Below are positions 19,168 to 28,584 of a stretch of DNA of 64,000 nt, piece by piece; position 1 is the stretch's first letter, and every line of letters starts with the position of its first letter. The stretch comes from Woeseiaceae bacterium (GTDB taxonomy: Bacteria > Pseudomonadota > Gammaproteobacteria > Steroidobacterales > Woeseiaceae), in the NCBI GenBank assembly GCA_021773075.1, contig JAJFKT010000012.1:186001-250000 (forward strand), written 5' to 3'. The translations under genes were made by a program, and so were the position numbers. The notes under the pieces were generated by a model. That model did not search any database, had not been told where the DNA came from, and worked only from the letters and a program-made list of their open reading frames with translations.

Positions 19168-19204
19168 AAACCCGTCGTCAGGCCTCCTGTCGATGGGTTT
19201 TTTT
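19168..19204. terminator. Bidirectional terminator-like hairpin
   Basis: A 10-bp stem (AAACCCGTCG with CGATGGGTTT, one G-U pair) is flanked by seven T's on the plus side and four on the minus side. It separates the 91-residue HTH gene from tnsA on the minus strand. Confidence 0.6.
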
Positions 19205-19217
19205 ATGGGCTACGGGC

Positions 19218-19493
19218 TCATCGGCGCTCCTTGTCTGACTGCGAAGTGCCCGGCTGCGTGCCGGTGGGTTCTGATTCACGAACAGAAAAGTCCAGCTCAT
19301 GAATCAAGGTATTCCCGCCTTCCTTCAGCCCTAAAGAAACGGCTATCTGATGGGACTGACCAAGCCTTGCAGGATGACCACGCATGACACGATACGTCAG
19401 AGCCTCGGAGAATCCGTGGCTACGCGCCCAAGCGGCAAGTGACAGGCCGTTTTTGGCAAGTTCGGCGCGAATTTCTTCAGGTTTCTTAGTCAT
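19218..19493 (-). CDS. Small helix-turn-helix DNA-binding protein
   Basis: A 91-residue protein. Residues 5-55 (EEIRAELAKNGLSLAAWARSHGF... LTYRVMRGH) form the pattern of small phage- and transposon-linked HTH regulators in which WARSHGF begins the recognition unit. The C-terminal tail is polar and probably disordered. It is divergent from the XRE gene across a 93-bp AT-rich gap that would hold both promoters. A role in controlling tns genes or cargo is plausible but not shown. Confidence 0.7.
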   Translation of the reverse strand: MTKKPEEIRAELAKNGLSLAAWARSHGFSEALTYRVMRGHPARLGQSHQIAVSLGLKEGGNTLIHELDFSVRESEPTGTQPGTSQSDKERR

Positions 19494-19586
19494 TTATGGC
19501 TAACACAACACCAACTGTTCGAAATATTGAAGGCAACTTACTATATTTACTAGGCAAGTCGCAACTTTTTGGTTAACATTACGCAC

Positions 19587-20024
19587 ATGTTAGAAACCTT
19601 ATGGAATCCAGAAAGCATCGGAGAGAGAATCAAGTCTGAGCGTCGGCGCCTGGGCCTTTCGCAGGACAAATTTGCAGAGGCTGGGGGCATTCGGCGTACG
19701 ACCTTGTATCAGTACGAACACGGCGATCGGCGCCCGTCGCTGGACTTTTTGATGAAATCGACGTCGGTAGGTCTAGACCTCGCCTATATAATTTTCGGCG
19801 AACGAAATCTCCGAATTGCCGGTGCTATCCACATTGAGCAGGAAGAACTCAACCGAATACTTGCGCTGGTCGATCAATACGCTCGGGATTCTCGAGGACG
19901 CGCGCTAGCTACGGAGCACCGTCAAGAACTGTTCAAGCAGCTCTGCAGCATCGCCAATAGCCGCAGCGAAGAAGACGTCGATTGGAGTGCTATTGAATCG
20001 ACTGCTCAGGCATTCGCGGCATGA
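19587..20024 (+). CDS. XRE-family transcriptional regulator
   Basis: About 145 residues. An N-terminal lambda-repressor-like HTH (IGERIKSERRRLGLSQDKFAEAGGIRRTTLYQYEHGDRRPSLDFL) is followed by a helical C-terminus that may dimerise. The ATG at 19587 is preferred to the in-frame TTG at 19569 because MLETLWNPESIGERI is the usual HTH lead-in. Its stop overlaps the start of the next gene by four bases (ATGA). It may regulate the transposon or the convergent Argonaute cassette. Confidence 0.85.
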   Translation: MLETLWNPESIGERIKSERRRLGLSQDKFAEAGGIRRTTLYQYEHGDRRPSLDFLMKSTSVGLDLAYIIFGERNLRIAGAIHIEQEELNRILALVDQYARDSRGRALATEHRQELFKQLCSIANSRSEEDVDWSAIESTAQAFAA

Positions 20025-20632
20025 GTAAATCTGGCGACCGCATTGGCGAGGTGAGTCATTTTATGCAACTTCTTGCACACCGACCGATTTCTCGATACTT
20101 GGAATCTGAGGGGCTACTGACCGGAGGATTCTATTGGCGAATCAAAGCGCGGTTGGCCAGGCGCAATATCGCTAGAAATACTAAAGACCTTTACGAAGCT
20201 GGCGGGAACGAATTCGAAGCCGAATACGAATCCTGGCAGGATTTGGTGTATCGCGCGAAATTCGGTGAATCTTTAAGTGAATTAGGCAGAAAAACGACCA
20301 GAAAACTGGTGGATGACGGAATCGCCGAGGCCAAAATCCGCATGTGGATTGTTAACAAGCACATGGACGTTGATGGTGTCCTTCGCCCTTATTACAGAGG
20401 ATGGGTTGACACGATCGTCAATTGCTTGGGTTGGATTTGGCATACATTGGTTGTCTTAACTTTCACGATCTTCACGGCGTTTGCATGGAGCCTGCCTGGG
20501 CTACTATGGAAAAAGCTATTGGTTACTATCGGGCTCGTAGCCTTCTTCTTGCTGATGAGTGTTCTGATGAATTCAACATCTCTAAGTGCACTTCCGCCCA
20601 CGAAAAAATCAGTTGAACTACTGAACAAATGA
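20021..20632 (+). CDS. Membrane protein of unknown function coupled to the XRE gene
   Basis: A 203-residue protein with a charged soluble N-terminal half and two adjacent transmembrane helices (about residues 133-155 and 163-182). It is translationally coupled to the XRE regulator by an ATGA overlap. Its 3' end overlaps the convergent STAND NTPase gene by 15 bp. No family is recognised. The regulator-plus-membrane-protein pairing is reminiscent of small defence or toxin-antitoxin modules, but there is no motif to support that. Confidence 0.65.
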   Translation: MSKSGDRIGEVSHFMQLLAHRPISRYLESEGLLTGGFYWRIKARLARRNIARNTKDLYEAGGNEFEAEYESWQDLVYRAKFGESLSELGRKTTRKLVDDGIAEAKIRMWIVNKHMDVDGVLRPYYRGWVDTIVNCLGWIWHTLVVLTFTIFTAFAWSLPGLLWKKLLVTIGLVAFFLLMSVLMNSTSLSALPPTKKSVELLNK

Positions 20633-23600
20633 TCTGGTGACATCAATAACTTCGATTTTTGCACGCGGCGCATTGAATCCTCCGGTCGAGACCCTGTCCG
20701 CGATTGTCGATAGGTAATTCGCAACTCCTGCGATTGGCAGAAAACCGCCGTCCAGTGCTTTCCAGCCTTTGACTCGCTCCTTTTGATATACCAACAAAAG
20801 GATGCCGCAGGTATTGAAGCGATCCCTGAGATACTGACCAATCAACTGTACTTCTAACGCTTTTTGCAATTCCGACAGCGATAAATCATCAACTACCTTT
20901 ATTTCAACTTGAACCTTAGAATTTGACGTTGGCGCTTTAGAAATGATTCGAATATCTGGCTTTTTCTGAGACGCTACCTCCGGCTCACGCTCAACCGAAT
21001 AGCTTCTACCAGCATCTCGTTCTAGCCGTTCTGCCACCCAATACTGAACTTCACGCTCCGATTTCAGGCCAGCAAGAACTCGACCACCTTGTTCGAAATC
21101 ACGATTGACCAAATCGAATGAAATGTTTCGGATGCGACGACTAGCCAAGTTCTGCAAATCAATGGGATTAGCCGGGGCAATTTCAAATGTTTGCTCAAAC
21201 GCGTACAACTCCCCGGGCGGCCATTGCAGGTGTTCAGAATCGAGCTCAGCCCGCTCCCGCGCCAGCCTTTTGAAACGACTAGCCCCGAGCTCCATTCCGG
21301 GAATTTGGGCTACACGGAGAATGGCAGCGTAACTGGCGGGACCGGCTGTATCCACCAGCGTTTTAAGCAACGCAGAACGAGCGCTTTCCGCGTCGTCACG
21401 ATCGTCCGGAGAGTACGCTTTGCCGGACGGATGAACGTTGTCATCCGAGTATCGCACCGTACGGTACGCACATTGCACTAGACGTTCGAGAGTTTCTAAC
21501 GACACTTTTGTCATGTCGTAGCGGCTTGAATCCCAGCGGTTAAAAAGAGACGAGAGGACGCCAACCATGAACTTTGTTTGCGCAGCTGAATCGAGGGTAG
21601 TTAGTCGAGCATCGAGCGCGTTTATCGCAGCAGAAGCATCTAAGTCATACAGGGCTACTAAGAAAGGTATGGCTTTCGCTTGCGAGGGAGCAGCAGCGAA
21701 TCTGTCCTCCAGCATTATCGTGGTCGCCTCATCGGTTGCAAAATTCGCAACGACTATCCGCAGCATGTAATCTAGAGTTGCGCCGTCGACGTTTCTTGCA
21801 TCTCGAATAGTGTTCAAGATGTTTGTCGCGACGGTTGCAGATACATCCAGACCAGAGTGCGAAACGCTAGACAGAGTTCGTTGGTGTGTTGATGATTCCG
21901 TGTCCGCAAGCTCTAGCGAAATTTCATCCCAAAGAACACGACCAACGATTTCTGGATGTACTCTGGCAAGACTGTCCATGTACGTCGGAAACCCATTAAG
22001 CTCCAAAACGGCCAATATTGCCGCTTTTTCTGCGTCGCTAGCAGACAGCCTATCGGTCCAGCGAGGGTCCGCGGCTGCTTCCAACGAAACACCTACAGTA
22101 GCCATGCAATCGAAATGGTGCATCGTGCCCCTAGCCTTGGGCTCGCGCTTAGCTGGCGCGATTGGTTCCCTTTGTCGCCAATAAGCAATGATCTCGCGCG
22201 AAAACGCCTCTGCCGCAACCGGACCGACCATGGGGACCAACACCTGCACGTCGTCTACCGAGTATTGCGATCGATTCTCGCGAGCACCATCGAGTAACTT
22301 CCACATGTCGTACAGGCGACCATCGACAGTTGATTCACCTGGTACTTTGAGATCCGACAAAGGGTCCGGATCGCCTCGTAACTCTCGAGCAAAGCGCGTC
22401 CAGCTCTCGTCGACTTCCTTTTGCTTGCGCTTGTTTTCCCGATCTTGTGCGGCGAACTTCTTTTCCCATTTGTCATGATCGGTATCGATGTTATGTCGAG
22501 GAGACCACTGGTCGATGACGGCCGCCAGATCGGGAAAATCGTTGCCAAGTGCTATCAATGTGCCGTCTTGAGACGGATCAATGTCGAGGCGACGTTTCAA
22601 AAGACACGCACCGTCGGCCGCCACCCGACGCTCCGGCGGACTTGGTCGATTCCGCGCATCCGCCAGTAACCAGTCAAAGTCCTCGTCCTCCAACTGCGCC
22701 CTGTAGCCAAGTCGAGACAGATCAAACACAGTTTCGGGTGCTGCGCCCTCGCACCTTTTTGGATCAGAAAGCCAAGAAAACGCATGCCAGAAAGCCTCCC
22801 GACGCCTTTCTGGCGTCGCGACTATCGACGTCGTCAACGATTCGGCTTTCCGTCTAAGCCGGCCATAACGTTGGACGTCGGTGACACGAATCATCGCTTC
22901 AACACCGATAAGCGGCACTTTGTCACGAGGAGAAAGTTCTAGCAATCGGCTTGCCGCAGCGTCAATCGCTACAGCGAATTGCTCGTCGTGATCCGAAATC
23001 GGTCTGTCCATTTGATTGGACTGATCATCGAGTTGATCAAATAGTCCTCGAACCAGGCTTTCGAGTTGGGTTGGGTCGTCCATTTTGCTGATCAATGGCG
23101 GAAGACGGTATTCGACACTGAGTCCGGATGTAAGCTTGGCATGATCCATTCGAGACAGAATTGTCAGCATCTTTTCCACTGACAATTCAGTGGGAAATAG
23201 TGATTCAACAACCTCCCAGACGAAGGCATCGCTTGCCGTGGCAGCATGGTCTATGGCGTACTGGCCGAGTTGAGCGCATACACTAGAGTCGCCAATTCTA
23301 AAAAGTGCTCTCGCCGCCAGTACTTCCGTTACCCAATCGGCAAACGCACCGAAAGAGGCCTCTATCACGATGTCCTGGCACGACTTGATAGGCCCTGCTT
23401 CGATCGTGTGAAGCAAAAGCTCGCGAATATCTGGATTTTTTTTGTGAATATTCCAGGCTGTTCGAACTACTCCAGATAGATCCTCAGCCGAAAATCGCCT
23501 GAGGCTGTCAAACCGGAGCCTCTTGGCGTCCTCCCCAGTGGCCAATCGATCAACAACTGCTTGAAACACATCCTGCCTCACCTCTGACGCGAGGCTGCCG

Positions 23601-24931
23601 GGATCGCCGTGATTTATCAGCACAAAGGGTTCTCGTCTAACGATTTCTCGGGCAAAGTCATCTTCCCAAATCGCGAGCCAAGCTGCAGTCTCACACATCG
23701 ATGGGACAACCAACTCTTCGCCGTACAGATTGCAGAACAACATCGCGTGAATTTCCTCACGGGAGCAACCCTGTTTCATCATTCGACGTAACCAACACGC
23801 GGCCAAATAGCCTCGAACGCTGCCATCGTTATCGTTGTGCAGTCTCACATATCCAAGGCTTGCCGGCTCAAAAACCGCGCGATCAATCAATAGATCGCAT
23901 TTATCGGACGGCCAGTCTGGCAATACGTCTGTCAGAGCGATATTGGGGCGCTCGTCGTTGATAGCCGGCAATAGAGTCAGATCTTGAGACCTAGACAGAA
24001 CGAGGGATGCTCCGACTCGTTCCAGCGCCTCGCGTGACTTCGCCGGCTCGATTCTGTCTCTTTGGCGCCGCTCACGCCTTGTTTCACGAAAGCGGTTTCT
24101 GAGACTGTTATCGATCATGTCTTTGAAAGAACCAAACGATTGATTCTTTCTCCAATAGTCCTGCAACCAGTCCAAATCTATGGGGCGTGTCGCAAACCCC
24201 TGTAGATTGGCGTCTCGAAGGGAATGTAGAAATGCTTCTGTATCTTTAACCGCCCTTGCTTCAAGGAAAAGCCGAATTCTTGACTCATCCAATGGAATCA
24301 TGCGGACAATTAATGGCTCCTCTGGAGCCGGCGCCTCATCATCTTTTCTGGGCTTTCGACGAATTGCATCTATAACGACCTCATCTGGCGAGACGGGATC
24401 TGATAGATCTGGTTCCCCGGGAATCGGCAACCAGTGATCCAACAGCTCCTTATCACCCGTCGCATCCCATGCCATCGGTCGAGCGGAAATTACGATATGC
24501 GCGAAGCGCATTCGGCCGTGAATTGCATCATTCACAGATCGAAGCGCGGTATCCAGTGTCTCGCCGGCTTGGGTCGCTTCGTCAATTGAGTCCAGAAAAA
24601 ACCAAGCTGGCTCGTCACCACTCCGCCACTCTTCAAGACGTTCGGAGGCTGCTCGTCCTATAGCACGGCCAAGTCCATGTCGCGCAATGTCCCGCAAAGT
24701 CGCGTGAAAGGAGTACTGGCCACCATTGGTACGCAAACGGTGTTGCTCCTTGAGTTCCTCCGACTTGCCGCTTCCGAGTTCCGCAAGCAATACAATGCGA
24801 CGCTCTTGAAGAAGGTCGGCCCAACGCAATGAACCGGAACGAACTTGCAGGTAGTCCAGATACTCGGACATATCGTTAGAATCTTTCTCGTAACGTCTAA
24901 ATTCGCGGTCAAGGTCGATAGTGGTTGGCAT
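20618..24931 (-). CDS. STAND-type P-loop NTPase with C-terminal PD-(D/E)XK nuclease
   Basis: A 1437-residue protein. A P-loop (LLAELGSGKSEE, about residues 48-59) and a Walker B (WFFLDSIDEA, about 110-119), followed by the sensor-like VISARP, mark a NACHT/STAND-type NTPase. The first glycine of the usual GxxGxGKS is alanine. Some 900 residues of helical repeats follow, typical of STAND sensor regions. The C-terminus has a restriction-like active site: D1326 (KKPDIRI), then E1343-x-K1345 (VQVEIKV) and a QLIGQY helix. Such proteins are often phage sensors whose NTPase oligomerises to activate an effector. The gene begins 48 bp after the Argonaute-coupled nuclease on the same strand, so it may be the third gene of that operon. 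The ribosome-binding site is weak. Confidence 0.8.
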   Translation of the reverse strand: MPTTIDLDREFRRYEKDSNDMSEYLDYLQVRSGSLRWADLLQERRIVLLAELGSGKSEELKEQHRLRTNGGQYSFHATLRDIARHGLGRAIGRAASERLEEWRSGDEPAWFFLDSIDEATQAGETLDTALRSVNDAIHGRMRFAHIVISARPMAWDATGDKELLDHWLPIPGEPDLSDPVSPDEVVIDAIRRKPRKDDEAPAPEEPLIVRMIPLDESRIRLFLEARAVKDTEAFLHSLRDANLQGFATRPIDLDWLQDYWRKNQSFGSFKDMIDNSLRNRFRETRRERRQRDRIEPAKSREALERVGASLVLSRSQDLTLLPAINDERPNIALTDVLPDWPSDKCDLLIDRAVFEPASLGYVRLHNDNDGSVRGYLAACWLRRMMKQGCSREEIHAMLFCNLYGEELVVPSMCETAAWLAIWEDDFAREIVRREPFVLINHGDPGSLASEVRQDVFQAVVDRLATGEDAKRLRFDSLRRFSAEDLSGVVRTAWNIHKKNPDIRELLLHTIEAGPIKSCQDIVIEASFGAFADWVTEVLAARALFRIGDSSVCAQLGQYAIDHAATASDAFVWEVVESLFPTELSVEKMLTILSRMDHAKLTSGLSVEYRLPPLISKMDDPTQLESLVRGLFDQLDDQSNQMDRPISDHDEQFAVAIDAAASRLLELSPRDKVPLIGVEAMIRVTDVQRYGRLRRKAESLTTSIVATPERRREAFWHAFSWLSDPKRCEGAAPETVFDLSRLGYRAQLEDEDFDWLLADARNRPSPPERRVAADGACLLKRRLDIDPSQDGTLIALGNDFPDLAAVIDQWSPRHNIDTDHDKWEKKFAAQDRENKRKQKEVDESWTRFARELRGDPDPLSDLKVPGESTVDGRLYDMWKLLDGARENRSQYSVDDVQVLVPMVGPVAAEAFSREIIAYWRQREPIAPAKREPKARGTMHHFDCMATVGVSLEAAADPRWTDRLSASDAEKAAILAVLELNGFPTYMDSLARVHPEIVGRVLWDEISLELADTESSTHQRTLSSVSHSGLDVSATVATNILNTIRDARNVDGATLDYMLRIVVANFATDEATTIMLEDRFAAAPSQAKAIPFLVALYDLDASAAINALDARLTTLDSAAQTKFMVGVLSSLFNRWDSSRYDMTKVSLETLERLVQCAYRTVRYSDDNVHPSGKAYSPDDRDDAESARSALLKTLVDTAGPASYAAILRVAQIPGMELGASRFKRLARERAELDSEHLQWPPGELYAFEQTFEIAPANPIDLQNLASRRIRNISFDLVNRDFEQGGRVLAGLKSEREVQYWVAERLERDAGRSYSVEREPEVASQKKPDIRIISKAPTSNSKVQVEIKVVDDLSLSELQKALEVQLIGQYLRDRFNTCGILLLVYQKERVKGWKALDGGFLPIAGVANYLSTIADRVSTGGFNAPRAKIEVIDVTRSFVQ

Positions 24932-24979
24932 CTGGATTGCTTTTTACGTCTTTCGGGTTTCGGCGCTAAGAGAGAACGA

Positions 24980-26146
24980 CTAACTCATCCGTAACGGTCG
25001 TGGGAGCACTATCGCCTTTTCGACGCCATCGAGGGTTTCAAGGCCGTCTATAAGCACGCGATACTCTTCTGTTTGGCGCATATTATCCCATATGAAAGCG
25101 ATCATTCGATCGTATGGGGTGTTCGACTTCAGGTAGAGGGCGGCGTCAGCTGCAACCTCTTCGATGATCTTGGCGCAGGCTGCTTGACCTGAGCGGTTCA
25201 TGAATTTGACTTCGATAATTGTCCCTAAGGATGGGACGCCGAGATCAAATCGCGGCGTCTTGTGCCCAGTTTTCGGCAAGGACTCTTCATCAACGAGATC
25301 TTGATAGATAGGTTTTAACACCGTCCAAAGTAGATTTTGCACATGATATTCATGGTCAATGTGCCACTTCCTCGGTTCTCGCCCCTTTACTCGCCTTCTT
25401 TCTTCGAATGTCCAATGCGACATCGACTGTGAAATATTGTCGAGTAACTGGCTCAAACTCTCTACACCAGCCCCGTTGACTGGTAGTGCCGCTAGGGCGG
25501 CGGCGGCACAATTGAACACCGACAGGCCAACACACTGTTTGGCAACGTCACGATTCCCGCCTAAGACAACAATCTCTTCCCAAGCAGCTTGGCGAATACC
25601 TGGTTCTACGGGAAACCTAAGCATGTGAGCAATAGCGACCATTAGCTCTTTTGATGCAACTTGGGGTAACTCGCCGTCTGTCGCCAGCCCTAGAGCCGCC
25701 GCGGCAAGGCTACCATCCCAAGAGTTCGATCTTAGCGCGCGTTCTGAATCAACCAATAACTTGATAAGCCACTCTCGCTTGGTCATCTCGGTATCGATCG
25801 CCAAGAAACCTACGGCTACGCCTAGCAATGCTATGCCATCAACTTCGAAACCCGCCGCCTTGCCGTCGCCGAAGAACCTCCTTCCGGATAGCTGGTCTGC
25901 GCCATCTCGAAATGCCTCGGTGACACCTTCGTCCTCTATTCCCCCGATGAGCGCGAAGCCTAACGTCGCCACAGAATCGGAATGCGTCTGCTGCCTATGT
26001 GCTATGACTGCCTTTTTGGCGATTTGAGCCAGATCAGCTTCCCTGTCTCCAATCATCACGGCACAAAACGCCGCGACATGATCAGGAAGACCGTCCAACG
26101 CACCAGGCGACGGTGTTAACGTAGATCGAAGATCGCTAATGTTCAT
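24980..26146 (-). CDS. PD-(D/E)XK nuclease coupled to Argonaute
   Basis: About 388 residues. The first 280 are helical and HEAT-like, without recognised motifs. The C-terminal domain carries a restriction-type active site: HEYHVQNLLWTVL helix, then D301 (PRFDLGV) and E312-x-K314 (IIEVKF). The start ATG shares a base with the Argonaute stop (TGATG); a GTG one codon earlier is also possible. Long-B Argonautes that have lost slicing activity are known to be encoded with an effector, often a nuclease of this fold, which is unleashed after guide-directed recognition of invader nucleic acid. The neighbour relation makes this the likely effector. The substrate (DNA or RNA) cannot be read from sequence. 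Confidence 0.82.
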   Translation of the reverse strand: MNISDLRSTLTPSPGALDGLPDHVAAFCAVMIGDREADLAQIAKKAVIAHRQQTHSDSVATLGFALIGGIEDEGVTEAFRDGADQLSGRRFFGDGKAAGFEVDGIALLGVAVGFLAIDTEMTKREWLIKLLVDSERALRSNSWDGSLAAAALGLATDGELPQVASKELMVAIAHMLRFPVEPGIRQAAWEEIVVLGGNRDVAKQCVGLSVFNCAAAALAALPVNGAGVESLSQLLDNISQSMSHWTFEERRRVKGREPRKWHIDHEYHVQNLLWTVLKPIYQDLVDEESLPKTGHKTPRFDLGVPSLGTIIEVKFMNRSGQAACAKIIEEVAADAALYLKSNTPYDRMIAFIWDNMRQTEEYRVLIDGLETLDGVEKAIVLPRPLRMS

Positions 26147-28443
26147 CACAAGAACCAGGGTGTCCGACCAATCTCGCGAAATCTCACAGCATCGCTATCC
26201 CAAAAAGGGATCTCATTTAGTCCCGCCAGCCGTTCCGAAATAAGGTCAGAGTATTTGATGGTTATCGGGAAGGATTCGGGCGACATTATTCGCCATGAAT
26301 GTGCGGAAAAATCGAATGCCTGGCGCGCCAAATAGGTCATATCTCTAAAGGTCGAGTCGCGATGAAGCCGAAGCAAACAGGGTCGCGGCATCCCATCGGT
26401 CGCTCTTTTCAGTTCGGTGGCCCCAGAAAATACAACCAAAGACTGACTATCTCCGAGTTTTAGATGCGCCCCGCGACTCGGGCCAAATATTCCTTTCTCC
26501 GGCTTCCAAGGCGGCTGCCCGAGCTGATCGTGATCAAACACAAGAAAAGGATGATGAGGCGCGATATGCAAAAATGCGTACGACACGTTTTCCAAATCCA
26601 GTCCTTCAACAGTCGCCTTTATAGCCTCAGCTTCAATGTCTTTCGCAGGTTTAAACATGTGAAAGATCAAGCGAACGTGATCTGTGTTTCGCCAATTGTC
26701 TTCGTCACGGACTCTAACGATCGTACGCTTAAGGGTTTCAGTAAGCGCGCGCGAGTATTCTTCGAACGGGACAACATTCGTTCTATCTGAAAGGTGGTAG
26801 CTACCGTCGCTAGAAAACAGTGTTGTAATTCCGACGTGGCGAACGCCACTTCCAATGCGACTAGTATTGGTCGTATGCGAACCTATGCCGATTACGAGTT
26901 CATGTGCGACTTTCTGTTCGGTCTTAAGAAGCCATGGCCGGCCACCTAGCTTCGCATAACTAGCGAGACTCATCTGATTCATTGAGAAAACCAAACTTTG
27001 GTCTGGCTGACGAATAGTCTCAAGTCTGACATTTTGGACGGCCACGTGATTCTTTAGCAAAAGAGCCTTGGTCCCAAAATACGGATTCCGATTTCCTGGA
27101 AGAGTTTTAAATTGCTCTTCAATCTGAACTAAAGCCAGATCCCAGGCAAACCCATCGTCTGCAGCCTTCTGCAAAGCGGCATCACATGCGCCTGTGTAGG
27201 CATCCAGAGTCGGCGACTTGGTGGTGAAGGTTTGCACATTCGGCTTTTCGAGCTGAAATCGTCGAAGAAACCCATCTCCATAGCGTGCCTGCTGGTTGTT
27301 TCTTTTTCCTGTCTTTACCGTCGGCATGCCATCGAGGAACTTTGCGATAAAGGCGTCAACTTGACCTTCATACCGTCCCTGACATATCACAGCTATGTTG
27401 AGTTTCTTAGGGGTAAACGTACGTTGATCATACGGTCCGTTAGTCTTGATTCCTCTTTCATTCCAGACATCTGTGCGAGCACCGGAAGGATCGAATACAA
27501 GCGATGGCTTCGGAATTCCCTCCGTTACGGGAAATCTATCGTCGCTCGAGTTTAGAAGATCGCCGACTTGAAAAGCTATGCCAGGCGCCGCTTCCAAGGA
27601 ACAGCCCCGCAAGAACTCTAGGACTCCCGTGATTGCATGCAGACGGCCTGGACCCGAGGTTCTTTCAGCTGCTTGCAGTCGCGCATTTTCGAGAATTCCC
27701 TCAGATGCTGAACCGAGAAATTCCCGAACACACCAATCGAACACTTCTAGGCGACCAGTCAATCGAGCGGAGGCAGACGCAACGCGCTCGCAGCCTTCCC
27801 TGTGATCCTCAAGAACCAGTTCATCTCCTTCTATCCGCGCGACCCGACCAGCCAATTGCGGCCGTGCTGAGATTCGCTTGTCCCCTTGATACCCATCAAC
27901 CAGAACATACTGGCCCCGAACAGATATTCCTCGCTCAATTAATTGAGCACAAGAACCCAAGATTTGATTTCGTGTCCTTACATCACACAGCAGGCCAAAA
28001 GTTGGAAGGTCGTTGTGACCAAACAGTGTACGCGGTGTAAATTCTTGTAACGTTCGCTTTTGAATCCATGTTGGCAGACTCTCGTGAGCAATCAGGTTGG
28101 ACTTCTCGTGTCCGAGTACTTGCAATGGGTAGTCCCTTATTATCTCGCGTTTTCCCGCAAACGTGCGCACTAACGCTGAGGTGAGCAACGCTGGCCACAA
28201 CCAAAATGCATCTGCAATGTTTACGTCAATTATCTCGTTGCCGAGCGGCGCTGTTTCACCAATAACAGGGATATCTACTATCTTGTTATTGCGACGATCC
28301 CAATGGAATATGTGGCTTTCAGTGTATGCGGCACGCAGTTCTTGAAGAGAGTCGGGCGAATACGTGCGAGCACCTGCTCTGATATTCGTCTCGCCAGAGA
28401 TCGACACTGGTGCGAAATTTAGACTGAGATTCGTGTTCGTCAT
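26146..28443 (-). CDS. Long prokaryotic Argonaute (long-B type), catalytically inactive
   Basis: A 765-residue protein. The MID domain (about 345-480) holds the 5'-phosphate pocket pattern NPYFGTKALLL and AVQNV, with K459 and Q470 as likely binding residues. The PIWI domain (about 510-765) includes RHVGITTLFSSDGSYH and the typical ending LHRDSTFRDMTYLARQAF... YSDLISERLAGLN. The slicing tetrad is degenerate: the first Asp is glycine (IGIG521SH), and the region that should supply the third Asp reads FHMFKPAKD. Length and lost catalysis match the long-B class, whose members guide partner effectors rather than cleave. The N-terminal and reduced PAZ-like region lies at about 1-340. It is translationally coupled to a nuclease gene. 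There is no clear ribosome-binding site, and a terminator-like hairpin ends 23 nt before the start codon. Confidence 0.9.
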   Translation of the reverse strand: MTNTNLSLNFAPVSISGETNIRAGARTYSPDSLQELRAAYTESHIFHWDRRNNKIVDIPVIGETAPLGNEIIDVNIADAFWLWPALLTSALVRTFAGKREIIRDYPLQVLGHEKSNLIAHESLPTWIQKRTLQEFTPRTLFGHNDLPTFGLLCDVRTRNQILGSCAQLIERGISVRGQYVLVDGYQGDKRISARPQLAGRVARIEGDELVLEDHREGCERVASASARLTGRLEVFDWCVREFLGSASEGILENARLQAAERTSGPGRLHAITGVLEFLRGCSLEAAPGIAFQVGDLLNSSDDRFPVTEGIPKPSLVFDPSGARTDVWNERGIKTNGPYDQRTFTPKKLNIAVICQGRYEGQVDAFIAKFLDGMPTVKTGKRNNQQARYGDGFLRRFQLEKPNVQTFTTKSPTLDAYTGACDAALQKAADDGFAWDLALVQIEEQFKTLPGNRNPYFGTKALLLKNHVAVQNVRLETIRQPDQSLVFSMNQMSLASYAKLGGRPWLLKTEQKVAHELVIGIGSHTTNTSRIGSGVRHVGITTLFSSDGSYHLSDRTNVVPFEEYSRALTETLKRTIVRVRDEDNWRNTDHVRLIFHMFKPAKDIEAEAIKATVEGLDLENVSYAFLHIAPHHPFLVFDHDQLGQPPWKPEKGIFGPSRGAHLKLGDSQSLVVFSGATELKRATDGMPRPCLLRLHRDSTFRDMTYLARQAFDFSAHSWRIMSPESFPITIKYSDLISERLAGLNEIPFWDSDAVRFREIGRTPWFL

Positions 28444-28466
28444 ATTCGGATTTTACGTGTTGATCC

Positions 28467-28507
28467 AAAAAAAAGAGCCGCGTACCCTTCAAGAGGTAGG
28501 CGGCTCT
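28467..28507 (-). terminator. Intrinsic terminator directly upstream of the Argonaute gene
   Basis: A two-part stem (AGAGCCGC/GCGGCTCT, then TACC/GGTA inside) is followed on the minus strand by eight T's. It ends 23 nt before the Argonaute ATG. It may insulate the cassette from read-through or act as an attenuator if the promoter at 28540-28569 is used. Confidence 0.75.
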
Positions 28508-28520
28508 GCGGTGAAATGTA

Positions 28521-28569
28521 AGCTGCAATTCAGCTAACAGTATTATCAATAATCAAAGTCGCAACTCAA
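28521..28569 (-). promoter_or_regulatory. Candidate promoter and operator for the Argonaute cassette
   Basis: On the minus strand TTGAGT, 18 bp, TGATAATAC forms a plausible extended -10 sigma-70 promoter (boxes at 28564-28569 and 28540-28545). An inverted repeat AGCTG-N5-CAGCT (28521-28535) covers the expected start site and could bind a repressor such as the XRE protein. Both calls rest on pattern only. Confidence 0.4.
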
Positions 28570-28584
28570 AACACACTACAACAC

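Noticed and set aside
28319-28549. 76-residue leader peptide frame over the Argonaute start
   Set aside because: Most of it overlaps Argonaute in another frame, and it reads through the terminator hairpin; there is no ribosome-binding site.
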